The notes under the pieces are model-generated. The model saw nothing but the letters and a program-made list of their open reading frames with translations, searched no databases and was not told where the DNA came from. The translations under genes and the position numbers were made by a program. From NCBI GenBank assembly GCA_050633265.1, contig JBOEGE010000009.1, forward strand, positions 1 through 47,489: a DNA stretch of 47,489 nucleotides. Direction: 5' to 3'. Below are positions 25,255-35,300 of the stretch, piece by piece; positions within the stretch are counted from its first letter, which is position 1, and the number at the start of each line of letters is the position of its first letter. The DNA comes from JBLHZY01 sp050633265 (GTDB taxonomy: Bacteria; Pseudomonadota; Alphaproteobacteria; Rhodobacterales; Rhodobacteraceae).

Positions 25255-26412
25255 TTAATTGCTTAGATTTTGCGCGCTTAAAGCCGTACTAAAGCCAAGC
25301 CCAAATAGGGCAAGAGCTTTGCTCAACTGGGTCGAAGACGCGTTGGCCGCATAGATCGCATCGCCATCGCGCAATTGTATCGTTTGGGCATGAAACAGCG
25401 CCTTGGGCGCGCTCAGATCGATGACGTAAACCGTTGGAACAACAGCACCATTGGCGCCCCACCAAGCTTTTCTGCCAATGCCATGCGCCGCCAAAACACT
25501 CTGTCGTTCTTGGCGAAAGAGAAAGACAGCCCCAGGATCCGCGCGCTGATCCAAAAGCCCGCTTGATTTGCCAATGGCCTCAAGCAATGTGACAGAGGGT
25601 TGGTCAAAAGGAACGTCGCCGGGGCGATTGACAGCGCCCATGATTGTATAGCTTTCGGGGCGGTGCAAAACGGTAACTGTATCGTCTTTTCGCAAAGGGA
25701 TATTTTGGCTTGGGTCGGAGTAGATGCGCTCAAGAGAGGCGGTCGAGCTCTTTCCGTGGCGGGTGATCTTCACGGAGGTTGCATAGGCAGGGTTGCGCGC
25801 GCCGCCAGCGGCCACCAATGCGGCAGATAGGCGTTCGCCGCGCAAATTTAACGGAAATTTATTTGGCCGCGCGACCGCACCAAGGACGGTAACGCTATTG
25901 CTTGCATCCTGGGCGATTTCGACCGTGGCTTGGGGCTCGATTGCTTTGCCTTCAAGCGCTTCAACAATCAGCATTTCTATTTGCCTTGGTGAGCGTCCAA
26001 TCGTGTGAATTTGCCCCGCATAGGGCAATGAAATAAGGCCATCTGGACCAACCACAATATTGGGTAAGTTTACAATGCCATTGCCTCTATCGCTGCTGAA
26101 AAGTCCATCGCGCCCGGCTTCAAAAATGCGAATATTGAGCCGGTCCCCGATACCAACGGAGCGATCGCTGGCTTGCATCGGGGCCTTTGTAAAGCTGCTT
26201 GAAAACCCTTGGCGCACCGCAGATGAAAGACGTTTTGCAACCGCATCTGAAACCGGCAGCAGCTCATACTCTTGAGCGTCTGCACTCTCGACAATAGCCC
26301 GCGCCGAAGGCCCTTGTGTTGGCAAAGAACATCCCGCCAAAGCCGCAAGGCCAATGGCCAGAAAGAGAGGCTTCAACAGGGTTTTGCGGCGAACGGAAGG
26401 GGGATATTTCAC
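25255..26412 (-). CDS. kpsD: Capsule polysaccharide export lipoprotein (KpsD/Wza-type)
   Basis: 385 residues. The lipobox LAALAGC comes after a basic N-terminus and marks an outer-membrane lipoprotein. It has a Poly_export domain (VGIGDRLNIRIFEAG; VVGPDGLISLPYAGQIHTIG) and two or three SLBB-type repeats (VTVLGAVARPNKFPLNLRG; YTIMGAVNRPGDVPFDQP). It forms the outer-membrane channel for the glycan. GTG 26412 is chosen because GGAG precedes it at the right distance and the lipobox then lies near residue 28. The gene starts 14 bases after kpsE ends. Confidence 0.92.
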   Translation of the reverse strand: MKYPPSVRRKTLLKPLFLAIGLAALAGCSLPTQGPSARAIVESADAQEYELLPVSDAVAKRLSSAVRQGFSSSFTKAPMQASDRSVGIGDRLNIRIFEAGRDGLFSSDRGNGIVNLPNIVVGPDGLISLPYAGQIHTIGRSPRQIEMLIVEALEGKAIEPQATVEIAQDASNSVTVLGAVARPNKFPLNLRGERLSAALVAAGGARNPAYATSVKITRHGKSSTASLERIYSDPSQNIPLRKDDTVTVLHRPESYTIMGAVNRPGDVPFDQPSVTLLEAIGKSSGLLDQRADPGAVFLFRQERQSVLAAHGIGRKAWWGANGAVVPTVYVIDLSAPKALFHAQTIQLRDGDAIYAANASSTQLSKALALFGLGFSTALSAQNLSN

Positions 26413-26426
26413 GCGGGCTCCAGCTT

Positions 26427-27659
26427 TTATGAACTGTGTTCGCGCACAATGTACACAAGCATCAATCCAATTGCCCAAAGCATTATCGCAAAAGCAATAA
26501 AGATGAAAATATTCTGTACCCGCTGCGGGTATACGGCTTTTTCGGGAAGCGTGGGTTGTACGAAGGCCGCCAAATATCGCTGCATTCTATTGGCCTCAAT
26601 ACGGGCCGTTTCCCGGGAAGCAAGGGCAGCAAAATAGGCATGTTGCAAGAACTCTAGATCAACGGCGAGATCCTCATAGGTGCCAATTTTTGAGGTAAGG
26701 GTCTGTGCGCCGTCAGGCCCGCCCGTTTCGCCCGACCCCATGAGAAATTGCTGATTTTCCGTCTCTGCTTCCATCGCAGCGATTTGGCGTTTGAGGTTTT
26801 TCACGCTGGGCGAGTCATCGTCGAGAACCCCTTTGAGGGATCCAAGGCGCGCCCGTGCCGAGGCAATGTTGCCTTCCAATGTGCCCAAAAGCTCAATCTG
26901 TTGACCTGCCGACGCCGTCGGATCGATCAGTTGTTGGGTTTGGCGAAATGCACTTATTTTTTCGCGTTGCGCTGCCAAAAGGGCTTCTGTGCGGCGCACT
27001 TCTTCCTCGGCCGAGCGCATTGTGTCTTGGCGCGCGCGCTCTGAAACCTCGTTCACAAGCGCGTCGCAGATTTCCAATATTGCCGCAGAAATCAGCTGGG
27101 CGTCTCGGGCGGTAAAGGCCTGAACTTCGAGCGTTAGAATTTGTGACGATGTATCAAAATAGATCGAAATGACCTTCTGCAAATACTGCACGAGGTCTTC
27201 TTTTGTGCTCTCAGGATCGAGACGCATTAAGAAATCGGTGCCTGGTTGGCTGTAGATTTTGCGAAGATCAAGCCGCTCTTCGAGACGATCCAACAGATCG
27301 CGGCTCTCGATAAAATCCACCAACATGTAGCTGTCGCTCATTGTTGAGGAGGCGGTTGAAACGCTGGAAACGATCCCGAGCAAATCGGTCGGGGCCGACG
27401 CCCCGGGGGATCGGATCGCGAATTTGCTCTCAACGGCGTAACGGTCGGAGGCTACGGCGAGGAAATAATAGGCCACGAAACCCGTCGGCACGACAACCAA
27501 AAGCAAAAAACTCAACAGGGTAACAAGGCGGCGCAAACGTTGGGCCCCATGAGAGCGCCGCTGCACTTCGGCTGCATTCAGAACATGAACTTTTTGAGGG
27601 GACTTATCCTTTGGCGGGGTCGTTTCTTGAGGCTGTGCATCCGCTGACATCTTTGTCAT
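26427..27659 (-). CDS. kpsE: Capsule export inner-membrane/periplasmic protein (KpsE/CtrB family)
   Basis: 410 residues. A transmembrane helix lies near residues 40-62 (LLSFLLLVVVPTGFVAYYFL), followed by a Wzz-like periplasmic domain. A long coiled coil runs over about 195-270 (RRTEALLAAQREKISAFRQ), and a second transmembrane helix near the C-terminus ends LMLVYIVREHSS. Such polysaccharide co-polymerase-type proteins bridge the ABC transporter and the outer-membrane channel. Start uncertain between TTG 27674, ATG 27659 and ATG 27650. Confidence 0.92.
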   Translation of the reverse strand: MTKMSADAQPQETTPPKDKSPQKVHVLNAAEVQRRSHGAQRLRRLVTLLSFLLLVVVPTGFVAYYFLAVASDRYAVESKFAIRSPGASAPTDLLGIVSSVSTASSTMSDSYMLVDFIESRDLLDRLEERLDLRKIYSQPGTDFLMRLDPESTKEDLVQYLQKVISIYFDTSSQILTLEVQAFTARDAQLISAAILEICDALVNEVSERARQDTMRSAEEEVRRTEALLAAQREKISAFRQTQQLIDPTASAGQQIELLGTLEGNIASARARLGSLKGVLDDDSPSVKNLKRQIAAMEAETENQQFLMGSGETGGPDGAQTLTSKIGTYEDLAVDLEFLQHAYFAALASRETARIEANRMQRYLAAFVQPTLPEKAVYPQRVQNIFIFIAFAIMLWAIGLMLVYIVREHSS

Positions 27660-27727
27660 CCAAGCTTGAATCAAATCACCTTAAGCGACAATACCCTTAT
27701 GGGCAATGGCGCAGGTTTCGGGCGGTT

Positions 27728-28378
27728 TCATGCGTTGATGCGTTTGTAGCGATCAATCGCTTCTTCTAAGTCTTCGTAATAATGGAGATTTCCATCGTGA
27801 ACGACGAGCCCAGATTGGCAGTATTCACGCAGGGCGGGCATGGAATGAGAGACCATAATGATGCGCGACGAGGGCAGGCGGCCGTGGAAGGCCGCTTTTG
27901 ATTTGCGTTGAAAACGGGCATCGCCCACGGCCATGACCTCGTCGATGAGGAACACTTCAAAGTTGATCGCCATGCTCAGACCAAAGGCGAGGCGGGCGCC
28001 CATGCCGCTGGAATATGTTTTGAACGGTTCGTAGAAAAACTGCCCCAATTCGGCGAAACTTTCGACTTCATCGATAAGCTGTTCGGTGTTTTGGCCGTAA
28101 ATTCTTGCAACAAAGCGCACGTTTTCGATGCCGCTTAATTCGGGGTGAAAGCTGCCGCGAAATCCAATCGGCCAAGAAACAGTTTTGTGGCGGATGGCTT
28201 TCCCTGTGTCGGGCTCTTCGATGCCGGCAATTAACCGCAGCAAGGTTGATTTTCCTGCGCCGTTGCGGCCAAGAATGGCCGTATTGCGCCACGGCAGTGC
28301 TATCGTCGCGCCGTTCAAAATGACTTTCCGACCACCGCGCAACGTATAGGTTTTGGAGACATTTTTGAGGTCGATCAT
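27728..28378 (-). CDS. kpsT: Capsule ABC transporter ATPase (KpsT family)
   Basis: 216 residues, the usual KpsT length. Walker A is GRNGAGKSTLL (about 37-47), the signature is YSSGMGARLAFG and Walker B is FEVFLIDEVMAVGD. It energises export of the lipid-linked glycan. The start ATG overlaps the kpsM stop (ATGA). Confidence 0.96.
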   Translation of the reverse strand: MIDLKNVSKTYTLRGGRKVILNGATIALPWRNTAILGRNGAGKSTLLRLIAGIEEPDTGKAIRHKTVSWPIGFRGSFHPELSGIENVRFVARIYGQNTEQLIDEVESFAELGQFFYEPFKTYSSGMGARLAFGLSMAINFEVFLIDEVMAVGDARFQRKSKAAFHGRLPSSRIIMVSHSMPALREYCQSGLVVHDGNLHYYEDLEEAIDRYKRINA

Positions 28379-29139
28379 CGTATCCGAAAACGTGTCAGCC
28401 ATTCGCCTACCAATCCAAAAAAGTTGAGAACAACCACCCAAGTAAAGAGATAGAACAAATCTACATCGGCATTCTGGTAGCCATAGTAATAGCCCGACCG
28501 AAAGCCTTCAACGCCATGAACCAATGGGTTCCAAGCGAGGATATCACGGTACAGTGTTGGCACCGAAGACAGCGAGAAAAACACACAGGACACAAAGAAA
28601 GCAGGCCCCATAATAACCAAGTAAACATTTGAAATTGAAGGCATAAAGCGGCGAAGAACCGCAAGGCTTACCCCCGCACCAAAGGCCAGCGATAACATGA
28701 GTGCCAGAGCTAAGATCATCAGAGGAATATTGTTGGGCGGCGGTGCGCCCAAGGCATAAATCTGAAAGCAAAGCACCAAGGTGATGACGGCGGCATGGGT
28801 TGATCCATCGAGCACAAGCCGGGCCAGTGCAGCATCCATCGGCTTTACCATAGGATAGTTAAACAGCGGGCGGTTTTGATCAAAGGCCATGCTTATATAG
28901 GTTGAGGTATTTCGGTAGGTTTGAAACGCCAAAACCCCTGTCGCAAAGAAAAGCGCAAAATCACCGCTTGATGTCCCGCCGCGGCCCACAAGCCCAAATA
29001 GGAATGTGAGGATAGAAATGAGCAGGACCGGCTCGATAATGGCCCAAGTATAGCCAATGCGCGCGCGCCCATGCCGGACACGGGCTTCCCGAAGAACCAA
29101 GGCGAAAATGACACGAAGATTGATTGTTAGGCGCGTCAT
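28375..29139 (-). CDS. kpsM: Capsule ABC transporter permease (KpsM family)
   Basis: 254 residues with six hydrophobic segments and the ABC-2 permease layout: LVLREARVRHGRARIGYTWA before the first helix, and ILAWNPLVHGVEGFRSGYY near the end. It exports a lipid-linked polysaccharide with KpsT. It is the first gene of the operon kpsM-kpsT-kpsE-kpsD-sulfotransferase-thioesterase/TPR. Confidence 0.95.
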   Translation of the reverse strand: MTRLTINLRVIFALVLREARVRHGRARIGYTWAIIEPVLLISILTFLFGLVGRGGTSSGDFALFFATGVLAFQTYRNTSTYISMAFDQNRPLFNYPMVKPMDAALARLVLDGSTHAAVITLVLCFQIYALGAPPPNNIPLMILALALMLSLAFGAGVSLAVLRRFMPSISNVYLVIMGPAFFVSCVFFSLSSVPTLYRDILAWNPLVHGVEGFRSGYYYGYQNADVDLFYLFTWVVVLNFFGLVGEWLTRFRIR

Positions 29140-29389
29140 CTGTCTCCCGATCGCGGCTGAAAAAATCCGGTGTTTTTAACCCGCCAAAAGTGTTATCTCC
29201 AGAAGGAGTTAGCCTGTTTGACCAATCCCGTCGACAATCTATCGGGTTTTAGCCAACAACGCGTTCAATTATCGTTGGCCTTTGACTAGTTGTTCAAGTT
29301 CTAATGTTTGTTACTTGCGCCGATGGGCGAGTCCACTTCCTCAGTGCGGGTGGTGTGCTTACGATTGAAAGCGTCCAAGACTATACAAT
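29140..29389. promoter_or_regulatory. Divergent promoter region between the exporter and PKS operons
   Basis: 250 bases, AT-richer than the genes on both sides, that must hold promoters for two opposite operons. A possible sigma-70-like pair on the + strand is TTGACC at 29218-29223 and TATCGG at 29240-29245, with a 16-base spacer. The match is weak and other TTGAC-like words are present. No clear operator symmetry was seen. Confidence 0.35.
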
Positions 29390-32300
29390 TTGACCAAAGA
29401 AGAGAATGATCTGTTGAACTTGAACACGTATTTGGTTGGCCAGGCTTGCCGACTGCCAGGGGCGAATTCTATCGGAGCATTCCGGTCGCTTTTACGGGGT
29501 GGGGTTTGTGCGGTAACTTCGGTGCCGCAAGATCGTTGGAAACATGATCTTTTCTTGCATCCCAAACCTGGAACACAGGGCAAATCCTATACATTTGCTG
29601 CGGGTGTTTTGGACGATGTCTGGGGGTTTGATCTCTCTGTTTTCAACTTATCGCCCCGCGAAGTCAGCCTGTTAGATCCTCAGCAGCGCCTGATGATGCA
29701 AGTGGTTTTCGAGGCTTTGGAGGATGCACATATTGCGCCCGAAAGCCTTTCGGGACAACGGGTTGGCGTTTTTGTGGGCGCGTCGAGCATGGATCATGGC
29801 GCCATTCTGGGCCGCGACCCAGCCTTGGCCGATGCCTATCTGATGACCGGAAATACCCTTTCGCTGGTCGCAAACCGAATTTCGCACGCATTTGATCTGC
29901 GCGGCCCCAGTTTTGTGGTTGATACTGCGTGCTCCTCTTCGCTTGTGGCCTTGGATACCGCCAGAAAAGCGCTGGAGTCCGGTGATATTGATACGGCCAT
30001 TGTTGGCGGTGTGAACCTGCTGTTAAACCCCGGCAGTTTCATCGGATTTTCGGCCGCACAAATGCTATCGCCAACCGGTCTGTGCCAAACTTTTTCCAGT
30101 GCGGCGGATGGATATGTGCGCTCCGAGGGCTGCGTCGCTGTTGTTTTGAAACGTTCAAGCGATGTCCCACGGCGCGCGCGCGCGCGTATTGTCGAGAGCC
30201 ATGTAAACGCCGATGGGGCAACGATGAACGTCGCGCTTCCAGCAGAGGAAGGGCAATATGCGCTGCTGTCTGAGCTCTATGACCGCGCTCAAATCGATCC
30301 CGATGCGCTTTCCTTCATCGAAGCCCATGGCACCGGAACGCTCGTGGGCGATCCCATCGAGGCCCACGCCCTAAGCCGCGCCCTTGCCAAGCGGCGCAGC
30401 GCCCCTCTGCCCATCGGATCATCCAAAACCAACGTAGGACATCTCGAGCCCGCCTCCGGCCTTGTTGGGCTGCTAAAGACCTTGGTAGCATTTGAAGATC
30501 GCCGCCTTCCAGCCTCGCTCCATGCTGCAAACCTCAATCCAAATATCGACTTTGAGGCGTTGAATTTGTCTCTCGCTCAGCAGGCCCTCGACTTGCCCGA
30601 AAACCAGCCGCTCTTGGCGGGCATCAGCTCCTTTGGGTTTGGCGGGGTCAACGCGCATTGCATCGTGCAATCGGTTGATACGGCACAAGAAATCGCGGGG
30701 CCGATCCGCCAAAACCGCCTCGTGGTGACCTCTGCATTTTGTGAAGCTGCCCTCAAAGATCTGGCGCAAAGCTACGCAGAAACGCTTCAAACGGAAGGCG
30801 CGTTTTCGGACGGAGGCCTCGTTGATCAAATCTGGGCCGGGCGCGGGCATCATCCGCGCAGGCTGGCGGTTTTGGCCAAGGATGCGACCAGCGCATCAGA
30901 GGCATTGTTGGCGTTCAAAAACGGACAGGCCGACAAGCGTATCATCCAGATTGAAGGGCGCCACAGGGGCGCAGCGCCGGTTTTTGTCTTCTCCGGGAAC
31001 GGCGCGCAATACGATGGAATGTGCCGTCTTGCGCTGGAAACGGATCCCGTTTATCGCGCGCGGTTTGCCGAAATTGACGCTCATTTTGCCCAGATCGTTG
31101 GCTGGTCGCTTTTGGCGCATCTTGAAGGGGAGGCGCTCGATGTTTCGAGTGGTGATCTGGCGCAGGGCTTGCTGTTTGCGGATCAGGTTTCTCAAGTCGC
31201 CTCTCTCGCTGAAAGGGGGCTAAAGCCTGCCGCTGTGATGGGGCATAGTGGCGGTGAAATCGCTGCCGCCTGCGCAAGCGGCGCGCTTTCATTAGAGCAG
31301 GCGATCGGATTGATCGCGGTTCGCTGCGGCATTCAGCGCCACATTGAAGGCAAGGGCGGCATGGCGGCCCTACAGGTTGGCGCGGCCGAAGCCGAGGCGG
31401 CATTGGCGCGCTTTGATCACGCCAATCCTGATTTTCCGATCGCAATTTCCGCAATAAACAGCCCGCGCAGCGTAACGCTTTCTGGCCCCAAATCAGAGCT
31501 GCAACGCTTCGGTAAATGGGTGAAGAAAGCCCATCGGTTTGCCTGTGTTCAGCTTGATTTGGACTTCCCATATCACTCCGTTTTGCTTGCGCCCTATGAG
31601 GCAGATTTTCACAGCGCAATGGGCCGTTTTGAACCGCAAAAATCCGATGTCCGATATATTTCCTGTACCCATGGTCATGCGGTCTCAGGGGGCGATTTGA
31701 ACGCGCATTATTGGTGGGATAACCTTAGATTTCCCGTTGTTTTTCATCAGGCTGTGCAATGTGCTGTCGCTGAAGGCTATGAATGCTTTCTTGAAATTGG
31801 CGCATCCCCCGTTTTGACAAATTACCTCCGAGACAGCGCCCAAGACGGACCTGGAACCGGTACGTCAGATTTTGCAATCACCCACACACTTTCAAAGGCC
31901 GATCCCGAGGGAATTAACCCGCTTGATTGCGCCTTTGCGCGCGCCGTTCTTGTTGGATGTGCCTTTGACGAGGGGCGCCATTTTTCGCCGCCCAAAGGGC
32001 CCGAAATCGATTTGCCAGAGTACCCGTGGCAAAACACACCGCTTCGCGCAACCGACAGCCCAGAAATCCATCGCCAAATGGGCACCGGCGGCACGTTTCA
32101 CACGCTTCTTGGCGCTCGGGGCCCGTCACAAAATGGCCTGTGGCTTCGCGATTGGGATGCGCAAGTTCTGCCCGCTTTTGCTGATCACAAAGTCGGCGAT
32201 GCTGTTCTTCTTCCAGCGACGGCCATGGCCGAAATGGCTTTTGCCGCAGCGCATTTGGCCAGTGGCGGCGGCCCTGTAGAAATCACCGATTTTGATCTGA

Positions 32301-35300
32301 GTGCGCCGGTCACTCTTTCCGGTCCGCAAGGGCTTGAAATTCAAACCACCGCCGATATCGCCACAGGCCAAATCGCGTTGCTTTCGCGCGCCCGGCTCAG
32401 CCAGAATCCGCAGCGTGCTCACATGAAAGCACGGTTTTGCGTGCTGTCTTCTGCGCCTCCAGCCCCCCTTGATGCCGCGCCATTGCCCATCTCGCAAAGC
32501 GAAAATCGCGGCTTGCAGCTTTATCAAACGGCGCATCGTCTTGGCCTAAACTACGGCCCTGCATTCCAAGGCGTGTCAGCCATTCGGATTGAGGGCGACA
32601 TTGTCGAAGTTGCCTTGGCCCAAGGGATTGGCATTGGAAATGACGCGCCACCCACCGGGTTTGATCCGGTTCAAATGGATTGTTTGTTGCATGGGCTGAT
32701 CGAAGCGGCTGTGGGCTCAAAGTTTGATCGCACGGGGCGGGGCCTTGTGCCCATCCGCATCGCCCGATTGCAAGTTTTTGCGCCGGGCGCTGCGCTTTGT
32801 TCGGGGCGTTTGCATATTCGTCGCTGGGGCGAAAGTTCGATACTTGTCGATGTGACGGGATTTGGTAGCGGCGGTGAACCCGTTGTTTTGTTTGAAGGTT
32901 TGCGCTTGCAAGCCACCTATCTGCGCGCCCCCATTGAATTTGACCAACATCTATTTCACGTCACGGCCCGGCCCATTTTGCCGCATGGCGCAACCCCTGA
33001 AATCAACGCTTTTCCATCGGCAATGGCGCGCGCTTTACCTGCGGCGGAGGCCGAGGATGACAGCGGTTTGCTCATTTCGGCCGCCACTCATCAAGCGATT
33101 TGGCGCGCGATGCGCGAGCGGGCCGATGCCGCAGGGCTCTACACGCTCAAATCCCCAGACTTGCCCGCAGAACATCGGTTTTTGGCGATGCTGGAAGCTT
33201 TTGATCTTGCGCAACAAGGGGAGGCCCCGGGTGCGTGGCAGATTGCGCAGCACTGTGAGCTGCCCTCATCCGATGATATTGCCCATAGCCTATTGGCGGA
33301 GCGGCCCGATCTCATCGCAGATTTGTCGATCTTGTTGCACCTTCCACAGGCTTTGAGCGAGATTTTGACCGCGAAAACAGAATTCGCGCCGGAACCCGAA
33401 GCCTTGTTCGGGCAGGAGGCCTTGAAGGGCTTAGGCGAAATTCACCCAGGCGCGCTCAAAGTGATAAGTGCCGCCCTGAAGTGTTTTAGCGACGCGGCAG
33501 AAAAGGAAAGCCGCGTTCGCATCGGCGTTATTGGTCAAAATTTGAGCGTTTTAACCAATTTGGCTTTGGCGAATACCGACGTGGAATTTGTTGAAATCAG
33601 ATCTAAATCAAGCTCAGCCCCCTCCGTTCATGCAGACTTTGCATCGCTTGCTTGGGAAGAGGCTTGCGGGTTTGATGCCATCGTAATCCCAGATGCCAAA
33701 GAGCTTGAAACCGGCGAATTTGCCGCTTGGTTAAATCGCGCGCTTAGGGCCGGCGGCGGGCTTTTTATATTGAACCAAAACGCGCCGGCCTTGGCTGCGG
33801 CCGCATTTTCAACCGCGATAGCGCCGCGCCGGCAAGCCCTATCAACGGGACGTATTGAGCAATGCCTCGCCGAAATCTCCGCGCTGGAAATTCAGTCTTT
33901 CCCCCTTGCCGACGGAGCAAATGGCGGCGCGCTTTGCATTGGGATTTTGCCGCAAGTTGAGCCTGAACCGGCTCTTGATCTACAATCGGATCAGCCTGTT
34001 TGGCCAGTGGTTTGGCAGGCGCTTTATGGACCATGCCAAGCAACAATTGACGGGTTTGAACGCATAGAGCCTGCCGAAGAAACCGCGCCTTTGCTTCTTA
34101 TTCGGAGGCCGCAATCCGACGTATCCCTCAACGAGAGCCTCTTAAGCCTTAAGGCGCATGTTTTGGGCGCGGCCAAAGCGAGGCGGCCTGTGTGCGTGGT
34201 CTTACCAAAAGGCGCGCAGTTCGCCGGAGCTGCCCCCGCCGATCCGCATCAATACGCCCTTTGGTGTAGTTTGCGCAGCATCGCCAACGAGTATCCAGAT
34301 TTGAAATTAACCACGATTGATCCCTGTGAAGCACTGTCTGCAACACAGCTTTTGACGCGGCTGCGCGATGTTGAAAATGCCGCGCCCAATGAGCGCGAAA
34401 TCGTGATTGGTGCGGAGTCCGTTCTTGGGCTGCGCGTCGAAATCGGTTTGCCCGAAGCGCCGGACGCAACCGTGAATGGCGATACTGCGCTGACCCTCAA
34501 AATCCAAAATTCCAGACGTTTGAATGGGTTGAAATGGATCCCCGAAAGCCGAGGTCCATTGCTGGAAACCGAGGTCGAAATCGAAATCTCCGCAACCGGC
34601 CTGAATTACCGCGATGTCATGTGGGCGATGGGGCTTTTGCCTGAGGAGGCTTTGGAAACAGGGTTTGTTGGGCCGACCCTTGGGTTGGAGTGCGCAGGGC
34701 GCATTGTGCGCTTGGGATCAAAGGTGACAAACGTTGCTCTTGGGGATCTGGTAATCGCTTTTGGCCCCGCGTCATTTTCAACCCATCTTGTGATTGATGA
34801 AAACTGGGTTTCACCGGCACCAAACGCGTTGGATCCTGCGCAGGCCGCAACCCTCCCGGTTGCGTATTTTACGGCCCAATATGCGCTTGGGTATTTGGGG
34901 CGGCTTGAGGCCGACGAAACGGTTTTGATCCATGGCGGCGCGGGCGGTGTTGGGCTTGCTGCGATTGCTCTTGCGCAATCCGTTGGCGCGCGCGTTATTG
35001 CGACTGCGGGCAGCCCTGTGAAGCAAAAGTTCTTGAAGGAGCTCGGCGTCGATCATGTTTTGTCGTCGCGTGACACAGATTTTTCCGCTGCTGTGCGAAA
35101 GATCACAGACGGGCAGGGCGTAGACATCGTTTTGAATTCCCTCGCAGGGCCTGCGATGGAGGCCAGCTTGGCGCTGCTTCGCCCCTATGGGCGTTTCCTT
35201 GAATTGGGAAAACAAGACTATTATTCAAATACTTCCGTAGGATTGCGCGCCCTGAAAAACAACATCAGCTACTTTGGTGTTGATATCGATAGCCTGCTTG

